NCBI RefSeq assembly: GCF_022678645.1
Contig: NZ_JALBWV010000004.1
Location: 164,067-228,066 of the forward strand
Reading direction: 5' to 3'
Length of the DNA: 64,000 nt
Origin: Saccharopolyspora soli
Lineage (GTDB): Bacteria; Actinomycetota; Actinomycetes; Mycobacteriales; Pseudonocardiaceae
Shown here: piece by piece, positions 10,097-18,964 of the stretch
Layout: each line of letters opens with the position of its first letter
How positions within the stretch are numbered: the first letter of the stretch is position 1
The notes under the pieces: model-generated
What the model was told of the DNA's origin: nothing
The model's database searches: none
Seen by the model: only the letters and a program-made list of their open reading frames with translations
Translations under genes and position numbers: made by a program

Positions 10097-10735
10097 TCAG
10101 CTCCTGTAGTGGGTGATGCTTCGGTGCAGTCGGTAGAGGTTGTCGGCGGTCGGGGGTTCGAGGTGGTGGGTGCCGTTGGTGGCTGCCGCTTCATCGGACC
10201 ACTCCTCGTAGATCAGCACCCTGGCGCCGTCGATGCTGATGTGGAAGTGGACGGCGTGCAGCCCCGGCGGGAGATCAGATTCCGCACCGATCCGGGCGCG
10301 AGCCTCGTCGAGCAGGTTCCGCGCGTGCTCGATGCCGTTGGCGTCCGACGTGAAGACCGCCACCACTTCGCCGCGACCGCGCTCGGTCGCGGCGAGGCTG
10401 CCGTGCAGGCGGTACCGGACCAGTCCAGGACGTTCGATGCCCGGCACGACTTCATCGATGCCGCGCACCAGAGCTGGCCGGTAGGTCCGCATGAACTCGC
10501 GGTGCGCATCGTCGTCGGTCCACTGCGCGTAGTTCAACACGGTCGCTCCGTCGCCGCTCACGAAGCAGTTCAGCGACAGGAACGCCTTCGGCTGTGGCGC
10601 GTTCTGCCACTCCTCGATAGTCGCGTCCACCGCGTCCCGCTGCCGTTGCGGGGTGCCCACGAGCCACGGGCTGACCAGGATCGTGCCAACGTCGGATCGG
10701 GTGATGTCGGGCAGTGCGTTGCAGCTGGTCGTCAT
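10097..10735 (-). CDS. Antibiotic biosynthesis monooxygenase (ABM)-like protein
   Basis: The 212-residue soluble protein appears to contain two ferredoxin-like ABM half-domains, at about residues 15-100 and 110-205. The first ends in LSLNCFVSGDGATVLNYAQWTDDDAHREFM, typical of the family, and the second contains HFHISIDGARVLIYEEWSDEAA. A GGGGAGG ribosome binding site precedes ATG 10735. ABM proteins include heme-degrading and quinone-forming monooxygenases, but many are simply uncharacterised small-molecule binders. The gene is isolated, flanked by repeat-rich gaps on both sides, so its context gives no pathway. Confidence 0.7.
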   Translation of the reverse strand: MTTSCNALPDITRSDVGTILVSPWLVGTPQRQRDAVDATIEEWQNAPQPKAFLSLNCFVSGDGATVLNYAQWTDDDAHREFMRTYRPALVRGIDEVVPGIERPGLVRYRLHGSLAATERGRGEVVAVFTSDANGIEHARNLLDEARARIGAESDLPPGLHAVHFHISIDGARVLIYEEWSDEAAATNGTHHLEPPTADNLYRLHRSITHYRS

Positions 10736-10845
10736 CGGGCCTCCCCTTGCTCACCAACTCCGGCAACGATCCTCAAATCTCCACCAAAGTAGAAGTCAAG
10801 CCGTAGCCGCCGGGACCGGGAAACTCCCACCCCCGGACTACGCGA

Positions 10846-10923
10846 GTGACAGGAAGGTTCCCTTCCTCGCACCGGCCGCCTCCTCTATCCGCGGTCCGGT
10901 GACAGGAAGGTTCCCTTGCTTCG
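10846..10923. repeat. Two dispersed repeat copies
   Basis: Direct copies at 10846-10870 and 10899-10923 (GTGACAGGAAGGTTCCCTT) lie 53 bp apart in the 361-bp gap between the ABM-like gene and the secreted Gln-rich protein. The rest of that gap carries no gene that I can support. Confidence 0.85.
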
Positions 10924-11096
10924 ATTCCGCTAGGCCCGCAAACCGGTTGGGGCTCGCTTCTGCGGTGTTCGAACGTGGCCGGGGCGGTGCCGGGATTGGG
11001 GAATTGATCCACTACGGGGTGACGTACCCGGCGAGTGCGGCAGATGTGTGATCGCCTCTGCGGTGGCAATGCCAACCACGACTACGGAGGAGTTTC

Positions 11097-11498
11097 ATGC
11101 GACGTCTGCTTGCCAGCACCCTGCTCACCGGCCTTGCCGTGTTGGGAACGGCCGGAACTGCCGCTGCTGCCCACGAACCGCAGCCGCCGGACCCGGACCA
11201 GGTTCTGGCCACGATCGCCGAAGCGATCGGCGACTTCCAGCAGTCGTCCGAGCAGGACCAGTTGGGCCAGGACGACCAGTCGAGCCAGGGAGACATGCCG
11301 AGCCAGGACGCCCTGTTGGGCCAACAGGACCAGGAGAGCCAACAAGGCCAACAGGACCAGGAAGGCCAGCTGGGCCAACAGGACCAAGAAGGCCAGCAGG
11401 ACCTGCTCAGCCCCGAAGACCAGCAGGGCCAGGACGACCAGCAGGAACAGGACGACCAGCTCTCCGACCCGACGGGTGGGCTGGCCGGGATCCGCTGA
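11097..11498 (+). CDS. Secreted Gln/Asp-rich low-complexity protein
   Basis: The 133-residue product starts with a clear Sec signal peptide ([20 protein letters not shown], cleavage probably after TAAAA near residue 25). A short helical segment follows ([18 protein letters not shown]), then about 80 residues built almost only from Gln, Asp, Glu, Ser, Gly and Leu in irregular 6-9-residue units such as GQQDQEGQ. It ends [14 protein letters not shown] precedes ATG 11097. No family was recognised. It is likely extracellular, acidic and disordered, and could be a cell-wall spacer, metal-binding or matrix protein. Encoded repeats suggest length variation between strains. Confidence 0.75.
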   Translation: MRRLLASTLLTGLAVLGTAGTAAAAHEPQPPDPDQVLATIAEAIGDFQQSSEQDQLGQDDQSSQGDMPSQDALLGQQDQESQQGQQDQEGQLGQQDQEGQQDLLSPEDQQGQDDQQEQDDQLSDPTGGLAGIR

Positions 11499-11508
11499 AC
11501 CCACTGAC

Positions 11509-11550
11509 CGCGCCGCGCCCCACTCGTCGAAGGCGGTGGGGCGCGGCGCG
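11509..11550 (+). terminator. Terminator-like hairpin after the Gln-rich protein
   Basis: Perfect 15-bp arms at 11509-11523 and 11536-11550 (CGCGCCGCGCCCCAC and its complement) enclose a 12-base loop eleven bases after the stop codon. No T-run follows, as is common in this GC range. Confidence 0.75.
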
Positions 11551-11655
11551 TTGTGCAGCGGCGCTAACCAGTCAGTGCAGAAAGTCGAGATGGACCGGTC
11601 TGCCCGCACCGGGCCAAACTCCGTTGCGACGAGCACCATCCAGAGTGGAGGCGAG

Positions 11656-12696
11656 TTGCGCGCACTGGTGAAGACCTCACCCGCGCCTGGCTTGGAGTTG
11701 GCTGAGCTCCCCGATCCCACGCCCGGTCCGAACGAGGTGGTGGTGCGGGTGATGCGCACCGGGATCTGCGGGACGGACCTGCACATCGCGTCGTGGGACG
11801 ACTGGGCGGCGCGCACCGTGCCCACCCCGCTGGTCGTCGGTCACGAGTTCGCCGGTGAGGTGGTGGCGATCGGCAGCGCGGTGACCCAGGCCGAGGTCGG
11901 CGATTTCGTCAGCGGTGAAGGCCATTTGGTGTGCGGCAAGTGCCGCAACTGCCTCGCGGGCCGCCGTCACCTGTGCGCGCACACGAAGGGCCTCGGGGTG
12001 CACCGAAACGGCGCGTTCGCCGAGTTCGCCGTGTTGCCGGAGCAGAACGTCTGGGTGCATCGCAGCGCGGTCGATCCGGATGTCGCGGCGATCTTCGACC
12101 CGTTCGGCAATGCGGTGCACACCGCGCTCAGCTTCCCGGTCGTCGGTGAGGACGTGCTGATCACCGGCGCCGGGCCGATCGGGCTGATGGCGGCGTCGGT
12201 GGCCAAGCACGCGGGTGCGCGTCACGTGGTGATCACCGATGTCAGCGAGCACCGGCTGGAACTGGCCCGGCGGGTCGGGGTGGATCTGGCCGTGGACGTC
12301 TCGCGGACCCGCATCGCGGACGCGCAGCAGCAGTTGGGCATGAGTGAAGGCTTCGATGTCGCGATGGAGGTCTCCGGGCAGCCGTCGGCGTTGCGGGAGG
12401 TCGTGGAGAACATGTCGCACGGTGGCCGGATCGCGATGCTGGGGCTGCCCGCCGAGAGCTTCTCGTTCGACTGGAGCTCGGTGGTGTTCAAAATGCTGAC
12501 CGTCAAAGGCATCTACGGGCGGGAGATGTTCGAAACCTGGTATGCGATGTCGGTGCTGCTGGAGTCCGGATTGGACCTCGCGCCGGTCATCACGCACCGG
12601 TTCCCGTACACGCAGCATGCCGAGGCGTTCGACACGGCCCGCAGCGGCCGGTGCGGCAAGGTCATCCTCGACTGGACAGCGAAAGGTTCCGCCTGA
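11656..12696 (+). CDS. tdh: L-threonine 3-dehydrogenase
   Basis: This 346-residue medium-chain zinc dehydrogenase oxidises L-threonine to 2-amino-3-ketobutyrate with NAD+. Visible features are GICGTDLH (catalytic zinc Cys, ~37), GHEFAGEV (~61), the structural zinc cysteine cluster [15 protein letters not shown] (~95-109) and the Rossmann motif GAGPIGLMA (~172). TTG 11656 was chosen because it follows GGAGG and gives the E. coli Tdh-like N-terminus (RALVKT...). Reading upstream in the same frame gives no family sequence. The stop overlaps the ATG of kbl (TGATG), so the two act as a coupled threonine-to-glycine pathway. Confidence 0.93.
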   Translation: MRALVKTSPAPGLELAELPDPTPGPNEVVVRVMRTGICGTDLHIASWDDWAARTVPTPLVVGHEFAGEVVAIGSAVTQAEVGDFVSGEGHLVCGKCRNCLAGRRHLCAHTKGLGVHRNGAFAEFAVLPEQNVWVHRSAVDPDVAAIFDPFGNAVHTALSFPVVGEDVLITGAGPIGLMAASVAKHAGARHVVITDVSEHRLELARRVGVDLAVDVSRTRIADAQQQLGMSEGFDVAMEVSGQPSALREVVENMSHGGRIAMLGLPAESFSFDWSSVVFKMLTVKGIYGREMFETWYAMSVLLESGLDLAPVITHRFPYTQHAEAFDTARSGRCGKVILDWTAKGSA

Positions 12697-13883
12697 TGTA
12701 CACGATCGCCGATGACGTGCGGGCCGAGTTGGCCGAAATCCGAGCCGCGGGCCTGTACAAGGACGAGCGGGTGCTGAGCTCGCCGCAGAGCGCGCGGGTT
12801 GGCGTCGCCGATGCCGAGGTGTTGAACTTCTGCGCGAACAACTACCTGGGGCTGGCCGACCACCCCGCGCTGCTCGCCGCTGCTGAGGGAGCGCTGGCCA
12901 AGTGGGGTTTCGGGATGGCGTCGGTGCGGTTCATCTGCGGTACCCAGGCGCCGCACAAGGAGTTGGAGCGACGGCTGTCGGAATTCCTGGGCACCGAGGA
13001 CACAATTCTCTACAGCTCGTGCTTCGACGCCAACGGCGGGCTTTTCGAGACTCTGCTCGACGATCGGGACGTGGTCATCTCCGATGAGCTCAACCACGCG
13101 AGCATCATCGACGGCATCCGGCTGTGCAAAGCCCGTCGTGCCCGGTACCGGAATCGGGACATGGTCGATCTGGAGCGGCTGCTCCAGGACAACGCTGACG
13201 CGCGGCGCAAGCTCGTCGTCACCGACGGGGTGTTCTCGATGGATGGCTACCTGGCGCCGCTGGACGAGATCTGCGCGCTCGCCGAGAAGCACGAGGCCCT
13301 GGTGATGGTCGACGACTCGCATGCGGTCGGGTTCACCGGGCCGACCGGCGCGGGTACACCCGAACTCTTCGGCGTCGCCGACCGGGTCGACGTCGTCACC
13401 GGGACGCTCGGCAAGGCACTGGGCGGGGCCAGCGGTGGCTACGTGTCCGCGCGCGCCGAGATCGTCGAACTGTTGCGGCAGCGCTCCCGGCCTTACCTGT
13501 TCTCGAACTCGCTCGCGCCGTCGATCGTGGCCGCTTCACTAGCCGCATTGGACCTGGTGGCCTCGCAACCCGAACTGCGGGAGAGGCTGCGGGCGAACAG
13601 TGTGCTTTTCCGCCGTCGGATGACCGAGGAGGGGTTCGACCTGCTGCCCGGCGAGCATCCGATCATTCCGGTGATGATCGGCGACGCCGCCGAGGCAGCC
13701 AGAATGGCGGACCTGTTGCTCGCCGAGGGCGTTTACGTGATCGGCTTCTCCTATCCCGTGGTGCCCAAGGGCAAGGCCCGGATCCGCACCCAGATGTCCG
13801 CCGCGCACCGCGCTGACGACGTGGAACGGGCGGTCTCGGCGTTCGTCGCGGCGCGGGCCAGGATGGGTATCATCGCCCGGTGA
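12696..13883 (+). CDS. kbl: Glycine C-acetyltransferase (2-amino-3-ketobutyrate CoA ligase)
   Basis: This 395-residue PLP enzyme of the alpha-oxoamine synthase family cleaves 2-amino-3-ketobutyrate with CoA to glycine and acetyl-CoA. It shows [13 protein letters not shown] near the N-terminus, [10 protein letters not shown] (~205) and the PLP-lysine motif [14 protein letters not shown] (~234-247). ATG 12696 overlaps the tdh stop. The 3' end overlaps the following LysR gene by four bases (GTGA). It completes threonine catabolism begun by Tdh. Confidence 0.95.
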   Translation: MYTIADDVRAELAEIRAAGLYKDERVLSSPQSARVGVADAEVLNFCANNYLGLADHPALLAAAEGALAKWGFGMASVRFICGTQAPHKELERRLSEFLGTEDTILYSSCFDANGGLFETLLDDRDVVISDELNHASIIDGIRLCKARRARYRNRDMVDLERLLQDNADARRKLVVTDGVFSMDGYLAPLDEICALAEKHEALVMVDDSHAVGFTGPTGAGTPELFGVADRVDVVTGTLGKALGGASGGYVSARAEIVELLRQRSRPYLFSNSLAPSIVAASLAALDLVASQPELRERLRANSVLFRRRMTEEGFDLLPGEHPIIPVMIGDAAEAARMADLLLAEGVYVIGFSYPVVPKGKARIRTQMSAAHRADDVERAVSAFVAARARMGIIAR

Positions 13884-14791
13884 TCGACCCGCGGCGGCTC
13901 TTGATCCTCCGCGCGCTCGCCGACCACGGCACCGTGCGAGCGGCGGCGGAGAAGCTGTACCTGACGCCGTCGGCAGTGTCGCAGCAGCTCATCGCGTTGG
14001 AGCACGAGGTCGGGCAACCGCTGCTCGTCCGGCAGGGCCGCCGCGTGCGGCTGACCGCGGCAGGTGAGTTGCTGGTCGAGCACGCCAAGGCGGTGCTCGC
14101 CGAGTTGGAGCGCGCGGAAGCGAGCTTGGCCGCGTGCGCGGCGGGCACGGTCGGCACGGTCGAGGTCGCGTCCTTCGCGTCGGCGATCACCCAGGTGGTG
14201 GCGCCGTCGATCGTGGCGCTGCGCCGACGCGCACCGGAAGTCCGGGTGCTGGTGCGTGACGCTGAAGCGCACAACAGCCTGGTGATGTTGCTGGCTGGCG
14301 AGGTCGATATCGCGATCTCGATGGAGTACACCTCCACTTTGCAGGCCGATGCACGCCGAGTGAGCCGGTTTCCGCTCTACGCGGAGCCGTTCGACGTGGT
14401 GTTGCCGCCGGAGCATCCGCTCGGCGCTGCTGCCGAGGTCGGGCTCGACGAACTGCGCGACGCCGAGTGGATCGCACCGCTGCCGGGCAACCCGTGCCGC
14501 GCGGTGGCTCAAGTGTGCTGCGAGAACGCGGGATTCGTGCCGAACATCACGCATACGTCCGATGATTTCCACGCCGTGGTGGCGCTGGTCGCGGCTGGCG
14601 CCGGTGTCGCATTGGTGCCCCGCACGGCCATCGCCGCGGATCAGGGCGCGGTGGCGCGACCGGTCGCGGGCAAGCCGCCGACGCGCCGCGTCTTCGCGGC
14701 CGTCCAGTGCGGACGCGAAGACCACCCGTTGGTCCGCGTCGTGCTGGATGCTCTGCTCGCGAACAAAGAACGCGAGTCCATTTCCCGTTAA
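13880..14791 (+). CDS. LysR-family transcriptional regulator
   Basis: The 303-residue protein has a winged HTH at about residues 1-60 ([35 protein letters not shown]) and a periplasmic-binding-like effector domain at about 90-290. GTG 13880 overlaps the kbl stop. LysR genes are more often divergent from their targets. Here it is co-transcribed with tdh-kbl, so it may adjust the same unit or genes elsewhere. The effector domain carries no residue pattern that names its ligand. Confidence 0.88.
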   Translation: MIDPRRLLILRALADHGTVRAAAEKLYLTPSAVSQQLIALEHEVGQPLLVRQGRRVRLTAAGELLVEHAKAVLAELERAEASLAACAAGTVGTVEVASFASAITQVVAPSIVALRRRAPEVRVLVRDAEAHNSLVMLLAGEVDIAISMEYTSTLQADARRVSRFPLYAEPFDVVLPPEHPLGAAAEVGLDELRDAEWIAPLPGNPCRAVAQVCCENAGFVPNITHTSDDFHAVVALVAAGAGVALVPRTAIAADQGAVARPVAGKPPTRRVFAAVQCGREDHPLVRVVLDALLANKERESISR

Positions 14792-14835
14792 GGCGTAATC
14801 CTGGTGCCTTCCCGGAGACCAACGGCATGGGAACG

Positions 14836-14993
14836 GAGCAAGGGAACCTTCCTGTCACCGGACGGGCCTGGCGGTGCTCGACGGACCGACGTCAGACCGT
14901 CCCCGTCCCCATCGGCTCGTACCCAGCCAGACGGCAGATCGGACTGCGCTGCTGGCCGGTCTGACGCGAGGAAGGGAACCTTCCTGTCACACC
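14836..14993. repeat. Two dispersed repeat copies
   Basis: Copies at 14836-14861 and 14968-14993 (GCAAGGGAACCTTCCTGTCA and GGAAGGGAACCTTCCTGTCA) sit in the 343-bp gap between the LysR gene and the convergent hutI. A 36-codon ORF (15032-15142) in the same gap is listed under findings. Confidence 0.85.
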
Positions 14994-15134
14994 GACCTGG
15001 CGGAACGTCGACGAACTTGTCCAACCACGCCATGCAGTCCTTGCTGCTTTCCTTGGGATGGCATTCCGCGGGGATCGTCTACGGCCTGGATGAAGCGGAC
15101 CCGGAGCTGTTCTTCATGGCGCAGTCGCGGACAC

Positions 15135-16289
15135 CTACCTGAGCCGCGCACCTGCTCGCCAGACGGCGTGGGTGAGGGGCACTCCGGGGCGGTAAGCAAG
15201 CCAGGTCGTGCTCGGGGCGTCGAGGACGTGGATGTCGGCTCGCGCACCGGCGCGGAGCACTCCGACCGCGCCGTCACCCGACTCGCGGCGCAACGCCCGC
15301 GCGCCGCCCCAGGTCGCCGCGCGCACTGCCTCTTCGATGCTCATCCGCATCTGCAGCACAGCCGTCGCAACGCAGAACGCCATCGACGAGGTGTAGGAGG
15401 AACCCGGATTGCAATTCGAGGCCAACGCGACCGTCGCACCAGCGTCGATCAGCGCTCGTGCATCAGGCAGCGATTGGCGGGTGGACAGATCGCACGCGGG
15501 CAACAGCGTTGCGACGGTGTTCGAATCGGCCAACGCATCCACATCGGACTCCGCGAGATAGGTGCAGTGATCCACACTCGCGGCACCGAGTTCGACAGCC
15601 AGCCGGACGCCCGGTCCGGGCGCGAGTTGGTTGCCGTGCACCCGCAGCCCCAGTCCGCGCCTTTTCGCCGCTTCCAGCACCCGCCTGGACTGGTCGGCGT
15701 CGAATGCGCCTTTCTCGCAGAACACGTCGCACCAGCGGACGTGCGGCGCGACGGCATCGAGCATCTCGCCGCACACCAGATCCACGTAGGTGTCCGCATC
15801 GCTACCCGGTGGCACCAGATGCGCACCGAGGAAGGTCACTTCGTCGGCTTCGGCGGCGATCTTCGCCGCCCGCAGTTCGTCGGCGACCGTCAAGCCGTAT
15901 CCGGTCTTGGTCTCCACGCACGTCGTGCCCTGCGCTGCGGCTTCCGCGATGTGCTTGCGCAAGTTGGCGGCCAGCTCCGCGTCGGTCGCGGCTCGCGTCG
16001 CCTGCACCGTCACCGCGATTCCGCCAGCCTGGTAGGGCTTTCCGGCCATCCTCGCGGCGAACTCGGCGGTGCGGTCCCCGGCGAACACCAGGTGGGTGTG
16101 GCTGTCGACCCAGCCGGGCAGGACCGCGCGCCCATCGACGTCGAACCGCTCGTCGGCATCCGGGGCGCTGGTCGCGGGACCGGCCCACACGACCCGGTCA
16201 CCGTCGATGACCAGGGCGGCATCCGACAATGTGCCGAGTTCGTCGTTCGTCGTCAGCTCGCCGATGCCGGTAATAACAGTGCTTGTCAT
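15135..16289 (-). CDS. hutI: Imidazolonepropionase
   Basis: This 384-residue amidohydrolase-superfamily enzyme hydrolyses 4-imidazolone-5-propionate to N-formimino-L-glutamate, the third step of histidine degradation. It shows the metal-binding [14 protein letters not shown] segment (DSHTHLVF, ~73), ETKTGYGL (~140), GAHLVPPG, and the later [10 protein letters not shown] and ASNCNPGSS motifs. Length is slightly below the usual ~400. It is the last gene of the leftward hut operon, 30 bp after hutF. It converges on the LysR gene side across a repeat-containing gap. Confidence 0.95.
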   Translation of the reverse strand: MTSTVITGIGELTTNDELGTLSDAALVIDGDRVVWAGPATSAPDADERFDVDGRAVLPGWVDSHTHLVFAGDRTAEFAARMAGKPYQAGGIAVTVQATRAATDAELAANLRKHIAEAAAQGTTCVETKTGYGLTVADELRAAKIAAEADEVTFLGAHLVPPGSDADTYVDLVCGEMLDAVAPHVRWCDVFCEKGAFDADQSRRVLEAAKRRGLGLRVHGNQLAPGPGVRLAVELGAASVDHCTYLAESDVDALADSNTVATLLPACDLSTRQSLPDARALIDAGATVALASNCNPGSSYTSSMAFCVATAVLQMRMSIEEAVRAATWGGARALRRESGDGAVGVLRAGARADIHVLDAPSTTWLAYRPGVPLTHAVWRAGARLR

Positions 16290-16319
16290 CGTTGACTGAT
16301 CCCTGCTCGTCGTAGTCGT

Positions 16320-17642
16320 CTACCGCAGCGCGTTGATCGCGTCCTGGAGTTCTCGCGCGGCATCGATCGTCTGGTGCGCGCCGTCCTGCACGATGCGCCG
16401 ACCGTCGGCGATCGTCACCCGCACGTCGTCGGCACGTGCGAAAGCCGGGATCGACTCGGGTGCCACACCGGCCAGCCGTGTCGAGTCGAGATCGACCGCG
16501 ACGAAGTCGGCGCGGGCACCGACGCCGAGCCAACCCGCGTCGGCCCAGCCCAGCGCCTGGTGTCCGGCGGTGGTCGCCATCGCGAGCAACTCCTCGGCCG
16601 CGAAGTGCCCGCGGGTCTCGGTGTCCAACCGCAGATATGACTCGACGGCCTGCACCTCCGCGAACGGGTCGATCACCGAATGGCCGTCGCTGCCGATCGA
16701 AAGCGGGCTCCCGGCAGCGTGCAACGCAGCTGCCGGGCCGATACCGTCGGCCAGATCTGCCTCCGTCGTCGGGCACAAGCACACCCCGGTCCCACTGCCA
16801 CCCAGCAGCGCGACATCGGATGCGGCCAGATGCGTGGCGTGCACCGCTGTCACATCGGCGCCCAACGCGCCGCGCGAGGCCAGCAGTTGGGTCGGGGTGC
16901 ATCCGTGTGCCGCTAGGCACGCTTCGTTCTCGGCGCGCTGTTCGGAGAGGTGCAGATGCAGCGGGGCGTCGTTCTTGTGGGCCCAGCCCGTCACTTCCGG
17001 GATCTCCTCGGCGGGCACCGCGCGGACCGAATGCAGGGCGGCACCAACCCGCACCCACTCACTGTCCACAGTGAACTCTTCGAGTCGGTCGGCCCAGTTC
17101 GTCGCGCTGCCGTCGGAGAATCGCAGCTGCACACCGGCCAGCGGCCGGTCGAAACCGCCCGCCAGGTAACAGGTGTCCAGCAGGGTGAGCCTGATCCCGA
17201 CGTCCTGGGCAGCCTGCACGACGGCCCGGCCCATCGCGTTCGGGTCGTCGTAGCGGGCGCCGTTCGGCGCGTGGTGCAGGTAGTGGAACTCGCCGACGCA
17301 CGTGATCCCGGCCAGTGCCATTTCGGCGTAAACCCCGCGAGCGAGCCGGTAGTAGCTGTCCGGGTCCAGTGCCGCAGCCACCTGGTACATCTGCTCGCGC
17401 CAGGTCCAGAAGGTGCCGCGGGCACCGCCGTGCCAGCCGCGCAGCGCACGGTGGAACGCGTGTGAGTGCGCATTCGCGGCACCGGGCAACGTCATTCCGG
17501 GCAGCCGTTCGGCGTGCTCCGGTGGGGTTCGCGCGGAACTCACCGTCGTGATGCGGCCGCCTTCGACCTCGAAGAGCACGCCTTGTTGCGGCCCCGGCGA
17601 CAACCAGGCCCATTCGCACCAGTACGTCGTCACCCGCGTCAC
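16320..17642 (-). CDS. hutF: Formimidoylglutamate deiminase
   Basis: This 440-residue amidohydrolase-superfamily protein converts N-formimino-L-glutamate to N-formyl-L-glutamate plus ammonia. Motifs are PGAANAHSHAFHRALRG (metal-binding HxH, ~55) and GEFHYLHHAPNG. It also has the HLHLSEQ strand and SIGSDGHSVIDPFAE near residue 320. GTG 17642 overlaps the TGA of the upstream M20 gene by four bases. Presence of HutF means the pathway goes via formylglutamate rather than direct formamide release by HutG-type formiminoglutamase. That requires a deformylase, probably the neighbouring M20 enzyme. Confidence 0.92.
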   Translation of the reverse strand: MTRVTTYWCEWAWLSPGPQQGVLFEVEGGRITTVSSARTPPEHAERLPGMTLPGAANAHSHAFHRALRGWHGGARGTFWTWREQMYQVAAALDPDSYYRLARGVYAEMALAGITCVGEFHYLHHAPNGARYDDPNAMGRAVVQAAQDVGIRLTLLDTCYLAGGFDRPLAGVQLRFSDGSATNWADRLEEFTVDSEWVRVGAALHSVRAVPAEEIPEVTGWAHKNDAPLHLHLSEQRAENEACLAAHGCTPTQLLASRGALGADVTAVHATHLAASDVALLGGSGTGVCLCPTTEADLADGIGPAAALHAAGSPLSIGSDGHSVIDPFAEVQAVESYLRLDTETRGHFAAEELLAMATTAGHQALGWADAGWLGVGARADFVAVDLDSTRLAGVAPESIPAFARADDVRVTIADGRRIVQDGAHQTIDAARELQDAINALR

Positions 17643-18841
17643 CCCGCCAGGTTTTCCAGCACCCGCGCGAGTGCTCGCGCGCCTGCGGTGCAGTCGTCAG
17701 GCTCCGCGTGCTCCTCCGGGGCGTGGCTGATACCGGTCGGGTTGCGGACGAAGAGCATGGCCGCCGGGACCTCGGCGGCGAGGATCCCCGCATCGTGGCC
17801 AGCTCCCGTCGACAACGCCGGTGCGTCGTCCAGCAGGCCGCTGAGCTGGTCTCGGAACACTGCGTCGAAGTGCACCGTGCCCCCGTAGGACTCTTCGGTC
17901 ACATCGACCTGGCAGCCCTCAGCGGACGCGAACTCCGAAGCGACCCCGGACAGGTCCTCGACCATCGACCTCGTCGACCGGTCGTCCGGGGACCTCGCGT
18001 CCAACCAGAGGTCCACAGTGGAGGCAATGACGTTGGTGCCGCCTGGGTTCGGGACCAGTCGGCCCACCGTCGCCCGGCCGCCCGCGACACCCGACGCCGC
18101 CCGCCGCGCGGCGAGGACGAGCTGGGACGCGGGCAGCATCGGATCGTGCCGGTCGGAGATCAGCGTGGCACCAGCGTGATTGCCCTGACCGCGGAACCGG
18201 AACCGCCACCTGCCGTGCGCCAGGATCGACGACGCGACCGCGACCGGCCGATCCAGGTCGACCAGGCCGCGGCCCTGTTCCACGTGCAGTTCGACGAACT
18301 GCCCGATGCGCCGCAGCGCCTCCACGTCCCGTCCCAGTCGGACGGGATCCGCGCCGAACGAGCGCATGGCTTCGGCGAAGGTCACGCCGCTGGGATCGCG
18401 GAGCGCACCGGCCTTGTCGGCGTCGATGGTGCCGGTCAGCAGTCGGGACCCCAGGCACGGCACGCCGAACCGACCGCCCTCCTCCTCTGCGAAGACCAGC
18501 ACCGCCAGCGGCCGGCGGGGCCGAAATCCCTTGTCCCGCAAGATGTCCACGGCGCTCAGCGCGCTGACCACGCCCAGCGGGCCGTCGAACGCACCACCAC
18601 CGGGCACCGAGTCGAGGTGGCTGCCGGTCACCACCGCGTCGTCGCCGGGATCACCCCACCAGGCCCAGATGTTGGCGTTGCGATCGGTGCTGACCCGCAG
18701 GTCACGCGCCTCGGCCTGCTCGACGAACCATTCGCGCAGTTCCCGCTCGGCATCGTCGAAGACGTGCCGGGAGTACCCGCCCCGACGCCGATCCGCGCCA
18801 ACGTCCGCGATGGCCGCCAACAACTCGTTCGGTCCTGCCAC
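17639..18841 (-). CDS. M20-family amidohydrolase, allantoate amidohydrolase-like, candidate N-formylglutamate deformylase
   Basis: The 400-residue zinc amidohydrolase has the M20/hydantoinase-carbamoylase pattern: TGSHLDSVPGGGAFDGPLGV (metal His and Asp, ~75-95), VFAEEEGGRFGVPCLGSRLL (~120-140), ELHVEQG (~195), and RGQGNHAGATLISDRHD in the lid domain. GTG 18841 was chosen for its upstream GGAAGGAGC and the VAGPNELLAAIADVG start. Upstream in-frame sequence is unlike the family. By sequence it would be called allantoate amidohydrolase, but it overlaps hutF and lies inside the hut operon. Removal of the formyl group from formylglutamate is therefore the more likely job; this is inference. Confidence 0.85.
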   Translation of the reverse strand: MAGPNELLAAIADVGADRRRGGYSRHVFDDAERELREWFVEQAEARDLRVSTDRNANIWAWWGDPGDDAVVTGSHLDSVPGGGAFDGPLGVVSALSAVDILRDKGFRPRRPLAVLVFAEEEGGRFGVPCLGSRLLTGTIDADKAGALRDPSGVTFAEAMRSFGADPVRLGRDVEALRRIGQFVELHVEQGRGLVDLDRPVAVASSILAHGRWRFRFRGQGNHAGATLISDRHDPMLPASQLVLAARRAASGVAGGRATVGRLVPNPGGTNVIASTVDLWLDARSPDDRSTRSMVEDLSGVASEFASAEGCQVDVTEESYGGTVHFDAVFRDQLSGLLDDAPALSTGAGHDAGILAAEVPAAMLFVRNPTGISHAPEEHAEPDDCTAGARALARVLENLAG

Positions 18842-18964
18842 ACCTGCTCCTTCCCGGACACCGGCGCACGCTGGATGCGCCGGTTTCAGAGCCCGTCCTC
18901 GAACTTCCGCGTGCCGTGCGGGTGGTCGAGTCGCCGTCGTTGAGCACCGCACCGCCGCTTCGCG

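Noticed and set aside
11035..11655. Extending tdh upstream to the first in-frame ATG at 11035
   Set aside because: The added residues are a frame-shifted reading of the Gln-rich protein gene and the terminator after it. TTG 11656 with GGAGG gives the family N-terminus.
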